A stretch of DNA of 15,582 nucleotides from Verrucomicrobia bacterium UBA1731 (GTDB taxonomy: Bacteria > Verrucomicrobiota > Kiritimatiellia > RFP12 > UBA1067), in contig DCIH01000034.1 of NCBI GenBank assembly GCA_002317575.1, positions 13,036-28,617 of the forward strand. Direction: 5' to 3'. The notes under the pieces were generated by a model. It was not told where the DNA came from. It worked only from the letters and a program-made list of their open reading frames with translations, and did no database searches. Below, piece by piece: positions 1 to 6,112 of this stretch. The stretch's first letter is position 1; every line of letters begins with the position of its first letter. The position numbers and the translations under genes were made by a program.

Positions 1-255
1 GACCGTGTCGTGCTTGTTCATCATCACCGCGACCTTGAGCTTCGTGCCCACGCCGTCGGTGGAGGAAACGAGCAACGTGCTCTTGGAAGATCCCTGCGGC
101 AAACGGCACAAACCGCCAAAAGAACCGATTCCGCCAACAACATTCACGGTTTTGGTCTTACTGACCATTTCCTTGACCGCCCTGAGCGCCGTCATCTTGC
201 TGTCAATGTTGACGCCGGCCTGGGCGTACGCGGAATGCTGGACTTTCGTGCTCAC
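1..255 (-). CDS. purM: Phosphoribosylformylglycinamidine cyclo-ligase (AIR synthetase), N-terminal part, cut by window edge
   Basis: PurM makes aminoimidazole ribotide from formylglycinamidine ribotide with ATP, in cytoplasmic purine synthesis. The first 85 residues are visible and the frame stays open to base 1. They show the family's N-terminal signature: YAQAGVNID (residues 10-18), GGIGSFGGL (41-49), then LVSSTDGVGTKLK (62-74), the last being the conserved segment around the nucleotide-binding loop, followed by KHDT. The start is GTG at 255. It is chosen because AAGGAG lies 6 bases upstream (262-267) and the resulting N-terminus has the usual family length. The gene has its own promoter in the gap after hydF. 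The identification is secure; the C-terminal three quarters are outside the window. Confidence 0.95.
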   Translation of the reverse strand, partial: MSTKVQHSAYAQAGVNIDSKMTALRAVKEMVSKTKTVNVVGGIGSFGGLCRLPQGSSKSTLLVSSTDGVGTKLKVAVMMNKHDTV

Positions 256-261
256 GCTTGT

Positions 262-317
262 CTCCTTATTAAGGGGAAAATTTACGGAATTATACTATGC
301 GCGAAGCCAAAACGCAA
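262..317 (-). promoter_or_regulatory. Promoter and ribosome binding site of purM
   Basis: On the minus strand a perfect TATAAT (-10) lies at 289-294. TTGCGT at 312-317 is a half-matching -35 box, 17 bases away. AAGGAG at 262-267 is the ribosome binding site, 6 bases before the GTG start. The expected transcript leader is about 30 bases. The -35 box overlaps no coding sequence, since hydF stops at 324. These are matches to the sigma70-type consensus only; nothing suggests an operator or purine riboswitch in so short a leader. Confidence 0.7.
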
Positions 318-323
318 GCATTA

Positions 324-1445
324 TCAGCGCGTCACCGTCGCGCGGACCGGATCCACGCGGATGCCGCGACACGCCGCGATGCAAATGCCGTAGTTCACCA
401 CGGGGACGCCCGCCGCTTCGCAACGTGCGATGCGCGCCAGCACGGCCCGTCGCGTGAGCATGCACCCGCCGCAGTGGACCACGAGCGCATACCGCGAAAG
501 ATCGTCCGGGAAATCGCCGCCGGACGAGAACGCGAACATCAGGTCTTTGCCCGTTTTCCTGCGGATCCACGCCGGCAGCTTGACGGAACCGATGTCGCCG
601 CACTGCCGCCGATGCGTGCAGCCCTCGGAAACGAGCACCTTGTCGCCGTCCTTCAATGTCTCCAACGCCGCCGCGCCGGCGCAAAACGCCGCCAAATCGC
701 CCTTCGCGCGCGCAAAAAGAACCGAAAAAGATGTGAGCGGCACGCCTGCCGGCACGGTGGCGGCGACCGCGCCAAACACCTGGCTGTCCGTGATCACGAG
801 CGCGGGATTGAGCGCCAGCGCCATCGGAAGTTCTTCGACCTGGCAGACGACGGGCACGGCATGCGCATCCAGGAGCTCGCGGACCACCTGTTGCTGCGGC
901 AGAATGAGACGACCCTTGGGCGCCGAACCATCCTGCGGGCACACGAGCGCCACCAGATCGCCCGGTCTCGCCAAATCCGCCGCCAATGGACGCTGCGCGT
1001 CCGCGATGGAAACCGCGGCCAGCTTGTCCTTGAGCGCTTCCACGGCGTCGCCGCGGAAGAACTCGAGCACCGGCACGCCCCGTTTCGCGCAGTCGTCCCA
1101 CACCCGCGTCTCGCACGCCTCCCGTGCGCGCACGCCGCGCGCGCAATCGTACACGAGCACGGCGATGTCCGTCTTCTCCAGGACGGCGAACGACTTCCTG
1201 ATGCGCTCAAGTCCCAATTCGCCTTCGTCGTCGAGTCCCGCCGTATCCGTCACGAGACACGGACCGAGCGGCAGGATCTCCATCGCCTTCGACACGGGAT
1301 CCGTCGTGGTGCCCGCGACATCGCTCACGATTGACAGATTCTGGCCCGTCAGCGCGTTCACCAATGTGGATTTCCCAGCGTTGCGCTTGCCGAAAAAAGA
1401 AATCCGCACGCGATTGCCCGAAGGCGTTTCGTTCATTCCCGCCAT
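324..1445 (-). CDS. hydF: [FeFe]-hydrogenase H-cluster maturation GTPase HydF
   Basis: HydF is the scaffold on which the [2Fe] subcluster is built with HydE and HydG before transfer to apo-hydrogenase. The protein has 373 residues, slightly short for a family of roughly 400. The N-terminal GTPase domain has a P-loop GKRNAGKS (19-26), GTTTDP (45-50) and DTAGLDD (67-73). The usual NKxD motif is not evident: the expected place reads FRGD (130-133). The C-terminal cluster-binding domain has Cys276-x-His278, then His324-Cys325-x-x-Cys328, fitting the CxH...HCxxC signature with 45 residues between the histidines. The ATG at 1445 is chosen because AAGGAG sits 5 bases upstream. Upstream in-frame sequence is only a shadow of nth. 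Its ATG overlaps the nth stop (TGATG), so the two genes are coupled. No other hyd gene is in the window. Confidence 0.93.
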   Translation of the reverse strand: MAGMNETPSGNRVRISFFGKRNAGKSTLVNALTGQNLSIVSDVAGTTTDPVSKAMEILPLGPCLVTDTAGLDDEGELGLERIRKSFAVLEKTDIAVLVYDCARGVRAREACETRVWDDCAKRGVPVLEFFRGDAVEALKDKLAAVSIADAQRPLAADLARPGDLVALVCPQDGSAPKGRLILPQQQVVRELLDAHAVPVVCQVEELPMALALNPALVITDSQVFGAVAATVPAGVPLTSFSVLFARAKGDLAAFCAGAAALETLKDGDKVLVSEGCTHRRQCGDIGSVKLPAWIRRKTGKDLMFAFSSGGDFPDDLSRYALVVHCGGCMLTRRAVLARIARCEAAGVPVVNYGICIAACRGIRVDPVRATVTR

Positions 1446-2110
1446 CACGGCTCCTTGCACAAGGCGCGAATCGGACAATCCGCGCACTTCGGGCGCAACG
1501 GTCCGCACCGCGTCTGCCCGAACGACACGAGATGCGAGTTCCATGTCTTCCAGTACCTGACCGGCAGCAGACGCCGAAGCGCCATTTCCGTTTCCAGCGG
1601 CGTTTTCGTCTTCACGAGCCCCAGGCGATTCGAAATCCTGTGCACGTGCACGTCCACGCAAATCGCCGGCAGACCGAATCCGACCGCCACCGTGAGGTTC
1701 GCCGTCTTGCGGCCCACGCCGGGCAGCTCGCACAAATCCTCCACCACGTTCGGCAGCACGCCGCCGAACTTTTCGCGCAGTACGCGCGGCAGCGCCTTGA
1801 GATGCTTCGCCTTGTCGCGATAGAACCCCACGGGATAGACGAGCTTCTCGATCTGCTTCTCGTCTAGCCGTTCCAGCTCGTCCGGCGCAATGCCGCCGCC
1901 CGCGCGCCCGCCGTTCGCAGCGGCGAAAAGACGCCGCACGGCACCGGCCGTGCACGAATCCTTCGTGCGCGCGCTCAGAATGGTCCCCACCAGAACGCTG
2001 AACGGATCGTGCGTCTGCGCCTCGATGAGCTCGATGATCGGCGCGGGGTGCGCCTTGAATTCCTTCTTGAGCGCCTTGTCGATCGCCGCGATTTTCTTCA
2101 GGATTTCCAT
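1445..2110 (-). CDS. nth: Endonuclease III (DNA glycosylase/AP lyase)
   Basis: Removes oxidised pyrimidines and nicks at the abasic site in base excision repair. The protein has 221 residues, close to the usual 210-220. The HhH-GPD fold shows the helix-hairpin-helix LPGVGRKTA (129-137) with the catalytic lysine Lys135, and the catalytic aspartate in VDVHVHR (Asp153). The [4Fe-4S] motif is complete at the C-terminus: Cys202-x6-Cys209-x2-Cys212-x5-Cys218. The SARTKD segment (46-51) is a variant of the SAQATD found in E. coli. The ATG at 2110 is favoured over the GTG at 2116 because GGAGG lies 7 bases before the ATG and only 1 base before the GTG. The gene follows the RidA-like gene by 2 bases and overlaps hydF by 3 bases including its stop. 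Confidence 0.95.
   Translation of the reverse strand: MEILKKIAAIDKALKKEFKAHPAPIIELIEAQTHDPFSVLVGTILSARTKDSCTAGAVRRLFAAANGGRAGGGIAPDELERLDEKQIEKLVYPVGFYRDKAKHLKALPRVLREKFGGVLPNVVEDLCELPGVGRKTANLTVAVGFGLPAICVDVHVHRISNRLGLVKTKTPLETEMALRRLLPVRYWKTWNSHLVSFGQTRCGPLRPKCADCPIRALCKEP
1451..1456 (-). promoter_or_regulatory. Ribosome binding site deciding the hydF start
   Basis: AAGGAG lies 5 bases before the ATG at 1445 and inside the last codons of nth. It supports the start MAGMNETP rather than the much longer in-frame extension back to 2252. Confidence 0.7.
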
Positions 2111-2112
2111 GC

Positions 2113-2952
2113 TCACGCCTCCGACACGATCCGCATCGCGTCCGATTCGATTTCGAAAAGCCAGTCGTTCCGGCACACGTCCGCCACGATCGCCCGTGCG
2201 CGCGCGCCCGGAAATTCGGGATGCGCGGCGCACCACGCCTCCCAGTCGGCACGGTACGCTTCGCGCTTCAGGTACACGAGCGCGCCGGACACGTCGGCCA
2301 GGGACAGTCCGCGCGATTCGTAGATGGCCGACACCGCGCGCATCGTGCAGGCGATCTGCGCGGCGACGTCCCCGACGTGCGCGACATCGTGGCTCGCGGG
2401 ATCCAGCGACGCCGTGCCGCTCACCACCACGCGACGCCAGCCCGGCGTGACCACCTCCGCGGCGCGCGAAAAGCTCGAACCGTACGCGAGCGCGGGGCAC
2501 TGCAGCGGACTCGGGATCGCGCGGAACGCCAGCGTTCCCGGCGCCTTGGCGCGCGCGGCGAAGACGCCCATGACGATCTTCGCGTCCGCGCCGGAACGCC
2601 AGCCGATGCCGGTGGACGCCGGCACATAACGGTCGTAGACGCCGCGCGCACGGAAAAACGCGTCGCGCGCGCGATTCAACTCGGAATACCAGTCGAGGAT
2701 GCCGTCGCCGTACAGCCAGGTGCGGACCACATCTTCGAACGCGAACCCGGCCTCGGCCAACGCCGCCTCGACGGCGCCGAAACAGCTGGACACCTGTTCG
2801 CCGGGAGTCGCCGACGCGTCCGGCGGCAACACGCCGGTGAGCAACGCATACATTCCCCAGGCGTCCTCGGAAACGGCGCCGAACCGCGTCGTGCGCGTTA
2901 CCGTGCCGGGCAACGCGAAGGAAATCGGGGGAAAGCGCGCTTCTGCCGTCAT
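2113..2952 (-). CDS. Chorismatase-like protein of the RidA/YjgF fold (FkbO/Hyg5-like)
   Basis: 279 residues, with a C-terminal RidA-type domain (about 150-279) behind a divergent N-terminal half. The landmarks ASTGIG (112-117), PSPLQCP (147-153), YGSSFSRA (157-164) and ADVCRNDWLFEIE (257-269) resemble chorismatases. These enzymes hydrolyse chorismate to pyruvate and a dihydroxycyclohexadiene or hydroxybenzoate acid, using a glutamate near the C-terminus. Glu267 or Glu269 would be the candidate here. The protein is shorter than the roughly 340 residues of FkbO/Hyg5, and many such relatives have no tested activity, so I do not assign a substrate. The ATG at 2952 has GAGGG 7 bases upstream; the alternative at 3021 would overlap the upstream gene by 59 bases. 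The stop lies 2 bases before nth. Confidence 0.65.
   Translation of the reverse strand: MTAEARFPPISFALPGTVTRTTRFGAVSEDAWGMYALLTGVLPPDASATPGEQVSSCFGAVEAALAEAGFAFEDVVRTWLYGDGILDWYSELNRARDAFFRARGVYDRYVPASTGIGWRSGADAKIVMGVFAARAKAPGTLAFRAIPSPLQCPALAYGSSFSRAAEVVTPGWRRVVVSGTASLDPASHDVAHVGDVAAQIACTMRAVSAIYESRGLSLADVSGALVYLKREAYRADWEAWCAAHPEFPGARARAIVADVCRNDWLFEIESDAMRIVSEA
2118..2122 (-). promoter_or_regulatory. Ribosome binding site deciding the nth start
   Basis: GGAGG with a 7-base spacer to the ATG at 2110. The alternative GTG at 2116 would leave only one base of spacing. Confidence 0.65.
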
Positions 2953-2959
2953 CCGGAAA

Positions 2960-2964
2960 CCCTC
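2960..2964 (-). promoter_or_regulatory. Ribosome binding site deciding the start of the RidA-fold gene
   Basis: GAGGG, 7 bases before the ATG at 2952 and overlapping the stop region of the DUF218 gene. It supports the shorter protein. Confidence 0.55.
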
Positions 2965-3736
2965 ACCGCCGAAGCCATCTGTAGCCGAAATAGCCGAACC
3001 ATTCGCGGAAAGACCGGACATTCAGGTCGAGCGCGCGTGAATCCGGCAGGAAATCATTAGCTTTGACGGGCTTCGCCGCGAAATACGAATTCTCGAAATC
3101 GGCCGGCGACGGCACGATGTCCAGCGACGGCGCATAGCGGTTGAAGGTGAACTGCGCGCGACGCATGTGCCAGGCGCTCGTCACCAGCAACACCTTCGGA
3201 CGGCCCTCCGCGCCCGCGCCGACCAGATCCTGCACGGCGCGCGCCTCCTCTTCCGTATTGCGCGCGTCAAGGCAGGTGATCGCGTCCGCGGGCACGCCGA
3301 AGTCGCACAGCAGACCGACCGTGCTTTCGCGGGCCCCGTCCCCCGTGGCGACGATGCGCGGCGCCTTGCCGGCCCTGAACAGACGCGCGGCGTGCCACAC
3401 GCGGTCGGCGTTCGAGAACATCTCCGCCACGTCACTCACATTCGTCGCCGCGTCCATGCCGCCGCCCAGGAGCACGAGGGCGGACGCCTCCGGATACGAC
3501 GCGACATCCGGCACGCGACCGCCGGCCGTGAGATACGCGCGTTCGAGCGGCACGCCCACGAGCCGCCCCGTGACGGGCATGGCCCAGAACCACAACCACG
3601 CGAACGCCAAAACCAGAACCGCCCAGGCCATACGCACGCGACGCACGCGCCACAAAACGAGTGACGCCAGCGACGCCAGCCAGAAAAGAGCCAGCGGGCT
3701 CACGAGATAACCGACGATCTTGTTGGCGATGTACAC
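2963..3736 (-). CDS. DUF218 / ElyC-SanA-YdcF family membrane protein
   Basis: 257 residues, almost the size of E. coli ElyC. Two hydrophobic helices (about 9-29 and 36-53) anchor the protein in the inner membrane. The DUF218 domain follows, with VLLGGG (88-93), the ATGDGARES loop (130-138), ARNTEEEA (158-165) and VTSAWHMRRA (185-194). These are the usual landmarks of the family. Members of this family affect envelope integrity and undecaprenyl-linked intermediates, but the reaction is unknown. The start is GTG at 3736 with GGGAG 9 bases upstream. It is the first gene after an extended -10 promoter and probably heads a four-gene operon ending with hydF. The gene ends 10 bases before the start of the chorismatase-like gene. 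Confidence 0.82.
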   Translation of the reverse strand: MYIANKIVGYLVSPLALFWLASLASLVLWRVRRVRMAWAVLVLAFAWLWFWAMPVTGRLVGVPLERAYLTAGGRVPDVASYPEASALVLLGGGMDAATNVSDVAEMFSNADRVWHAARLFRAGKAPRIVATGDGARESTVGLLCDFGVPADAITCLDARNTEEEARAVQDLVGAGAEGRPKVLLVTSAWHMRRAQFTFNRYAPSLDIVPSPADFENSYFAAKPVKANDFLPDSRALDLNVRSFREWFGYFGYRWLRR

Positions 3737-3776
3737 GCGAAACGACTCCCGGCAGAAAGATCCATGACGAATCAGG

Positions 3777-3785
3777 ATTATACCA
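3777..3785 (-). promoter_or_regulatory. Extended -10 promoter for the DUF218-RidA-nth-hydF operon
   Basis: Minus-strand TGGTATAAT is a perfect TATAAT (3777-3782) with the TGn extension (3783-3785). It lies 40 bases before the GTG start, in the 67-base gap after the Sel1 gene. No -35 box is recognisable 16-18 bases upstream, which fits extended -10 promoters. No terminator hairpin is apparent in the gap, so read-through from the upstream operon is possible. Confidence 0.6.
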
Positions 3786-3803
3786 CATCACGAAATGGCG
3801 CGG

Positions 3804-4901
3804 TTACTTCGTCTGCTCAAGCCACGCACCCGCGGCGCGGTCGCCACGGGCGGCCCGCGCGCGCATTTTCCATTCCAGGGAAAGCCGCTCGTCCGCCGCG
3901 ACGCCGCGGCCGAGCGCGTAGCACGTGGCGAGATCGTCCATGGCGGCGGCATTCCCCCTGTCGGCCGCCGCGCGGAACAGGCGAACCGCCTCAACGGCGT
4001 CTTCGGCAACGCCGTCACCCTTGAAAAGCGCCGCCGCATAGGCGACGGACGCCTCTTCGCAACCGCCGTCGGCCGCACGGCGGAACCATTCCACGGCCGC
4101 CTGCGCGTCACGTCTGACGCCTTCGCCCCGACGCAGCGCAAGACCGTAGTTGAACGCGCCATAGGCATTGCCGTAATCCGCCGACTTCGCGAACCATCTG
4201 GCGGCCATGGCCAAATCGCGCGGCACGGCGCGCCCCTCGCGGAAGAATCCGCCGATGGCGTTGATGGCCTCGGGGTGCCCGGCCTCCGCCGCCGCGCGGA
4301 AGCAGTCAAACGCGGCCGCGTCGTCGCGCGCCGCGCCAAACCCGCTTGAAAGGCACATGCCGAGATTGTAGCGCCCGTTGGCGTCACCCGCCGCCGCCGC
4401 ACGTCTGAAACACGAAAGACCCTCGGCGAGCAGCCGTGCCGCCGCATCGGCGGCGCAGGCGGACTCCGTCGCGTGCTCCACGCACATCGTTCCCCAGGCA
4501 TTCATCGCCTGCACGCTGCCGCGGTCCGCCGCGCGTTTGAGGAGATTCGTGTCGCCGATGTCCAGCGCCACCAGATACCAGGCAAGCGGATTTCCCGTCC
4601 GTTCGGCCAGCGCCTTCACCCGATCCGCGCTCCCGGCATGGTATTCGGACAGCTTCCGCGCGTCCAGACGGAACGCCGCGGGCGGATTCCCGTCGCGCGC
4701 GAACACGGCGACGACATACTGCTGCAAACGCAGACCGCGCGCCGCGGCGGCGGCGACCTCGTCGGCGGCCGCCGCGTAACGCCGGGGACTTCCCGCGGCG
4801 CGCGAGTCGAGCAGCCGCACGACGGCGTCGACATCCGAACCGCGCGACAGGGCGGCGATCAGCGACACGATGGCAAACGCAAGGCACGCCCTGCGGTTCA
4901 T
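3804..4901 (-). CDS. Secreted Sel1-repeat (TPR-like) protein
   Basis: 365 residues. An N-terminal signal peptide (about 1-20, Arg-Arg then a hydrophobic run) predicts export. An alanine-rich region is followed by five to six Sel1-like repeats from about 128 to 355. They are recognisable by A.NAWG, GRYNLGMCLSSGFG, AINAIGGFFREG, GAFNYGLALRRGEGV, SVAYAAALFKGDGVAEDA and AMDDLATCYALGRGV, each followed by A..WF..AA. Sel1 repeats form helical solenoids that bind proteins; no catalytic residue is implied. The ATG at 4901 has AGGAGG 7 bases upstream and overlaps the kinase stop as ATGA, so the protein is probably made together with the kinase. It may be a periplasmic partner of it (inference). It is the last gene of the long run. 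Confidence 0.88.
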   Translation of the reverse strand: MNRRACLAFAIVSLIAALSRGSDVDAVVRLLDSRAAGSPRRYAAAADEVAAAAARGLRLQQYVVAVFARDGNPPAAFRLDARKLSEYHAGSADRVKALAERTGNPLAWYLVALDIGDTNLLKRAADRGSVQAMNAWGTMCVEHATESACAADAAARLLAEGLSCFRRAAAAGDANGRYNLGMCLSSGFGAARDDAAAFDCFRAAAEAGHPEAINAIGGFFREGRAVPRDLAMAARWFAKSADYGNAYGAFNYGLALRRGEGVRRDAQAAVEWFRRAADGGCEEASVAYAAALFKGDGVAEDAVEAVRLFRAAADRGNAAAMDDLATCYALGRGVAADERLSLEWKMRARAARGDRAAGAWLEQTK

Positions 4902-6100
4902 GCGCACGCCTCCTCGGCTGCGGGCAAATCCAAAACGAACGCCGCCCCGCCGCCTTCGCGCGCCAGCGCCCGCACGTCGCCGCCCATGCCGCGCGCCAGC
5001 TCGCGCGCCACCGTCAAGCCGATCCCGAAGCCTCCCGTGGCGCGCGATGCGTCGTCCGCGCCGCGCCAATGACGCTCGAAGCAACGCGCGCGATCGGCGG
5101 CGGACAAACCGGGACCGCGGTCGCACACTGCCAGGAAAACGCGTCCCGACGAAACAGACGCGGCAATCTCGACGGGACCGCAAGCCGCCGCGTATTTCGC
5201 GGCGTTGCCCACGAGATTCGCGACGATCCGGCGAACGGCGTCGGCGTCAGCCCGCGCCACGGCCGCTCCGCACGAAACCGTCAGCCCGTGCTCTTCGAAC
5301 GCGTACCCGAGCGCGTCGGCCGTTTCGCGCGCCACGGCCGCCACGTCGACGGGATCGTGCGCGTAGGAACGCCGGCCGAGCTCGAGACGTCCGAACTCCA
5401 GCAGGTTCTGGACCAGCCGCGACATACGCCCGTTCTCGCGAAGGATGACATCGACGGCCTTGCGCGCATCGGCCTTGCCGTCATGCAGCAACGCCGCCCA
5501 CAGGCCCACCGCACCAATCGGCATCTTCAGGTCATGCGCGACCGCATTCAGGAAGGCGGACCGCCTGCGATCCTCCTCCTGCGCGTTGCGCAAGTCCTTT
5601 CCGAGCATGGCGCCGAACGCAAGCGCCGTCAGGATCGCGAACAGTGTCATCGCCCCGAACGCCGAATACGTCCACAGGTGCTCGCCGTACGGCGTCTCTT
5701 CCAGAGGATCCGTCTCGAAGCCGATGACTTTGCCGTCCTTGTCATAGCGCCAGACGAAACGGCGCCCGCCGATCTCGGCGAACCCGGAACGGCGACGCGC
5801 GGGATCGTCCGTGCGCCAGACGCGGTTCGTATCCTGCAGGCACGCGACCGACTCCGCCGGCAGATTGGCGGAAGACACCAGTCCGCGTTCGGCGTCCCAG
5901 AGGAACACACGGCGCGTTTCCTCGGGAAACGACGACCGCCGAAGATGCTGTACGGCCTTCAGCGTCTCGCGGTCATAGGCCTCGCCCGCCCGCGCGCGCT
6001 CATGGGCGCCCAGACGCGAGAGCGACATGAAGCCGACAGCCCCCACCCCCACGGCAAACGCGACAAGCGACAGCGTTTTCCAAGTTGCGCTCGGGGCCAT
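4898..6100 (-). CDS. Membrane sensor histidine kinase
   Basis: 400 residues. A first membrane helix (about 8-28) and a second (about 145-167) enclose a periplasmic sensor region of about 115 residues with no domain I recognise. The H-box AVAHDLKMP (186-194) carries the phosphorylatable His189. The catalytic domain shows the N-box NLVGNAAKY (295-303), the G1 box DRGPGL (327-332) and the G2 box GGFGIGL (356-362), all intact. This is the usual HisKA plus HATPase_c order with no HAMP domain evident and no receiver domain. No response regulator is encoded in the window. The ATG at 6100 has GAGGAG 8 bases upstream; the gene starts 12 bases after the glycosidase-like gene and ends overlapping the Sel1 gene by 4 bases. 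Confidence 0.93.
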   Translation of the reverse strand: MAPSATWKTLSLVAFAVGVGAVGFMSLSRLGAHERARAGEAYDRETLKAVQHLRRSSFPEETRRVFLWDAERGLVSSANLPAESVACLQDTNRVWRTDDPARRRSGFAEIGGRRFVWRYDKDGKVIGFETDPLEETPYGEHLWTYSAFGAMTLFAILTALAFGAMLGKDLRNAQEEDRRRSAFLNAVAHDLKMPIGAVGLWAALLHDGKADARKAVDVILRENGRMSRLVQNLLEFGRLELGRRSYAHDPVDVAAVARETADALGYAFEEHGLTVSCGAAVARADADAVRRIVANLVGNAAKYAAACGPVEIAASVSSGRVFLAVCDRGPGLSAADRARCFERHWRGADDASRATGGFGIGLTVARELARGMGGDVRALAREGGGAAFVLDLPAAEEACA

Positions 6101-6112
6101 CGGCGCCGCTCC

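Noticed and set aside
327..343. Inverted repeat (gcgcg, 7-base loop, cgcgc) at the end of hydF as a terminator
   Set aside because: The stem is only 5 base pairs, lies within the last codons of hydF and has no U-rich tract after it on the minus strand.
324..2252. 642-residue open frame that looks like an N-terminal fusion to HydF
   Set aside because: The first 269 residues are an out-of-frame reading of nth, which is clearly coding in its own frame with all its motifs. A good ribosome binding site marks the hydF start at 1445.
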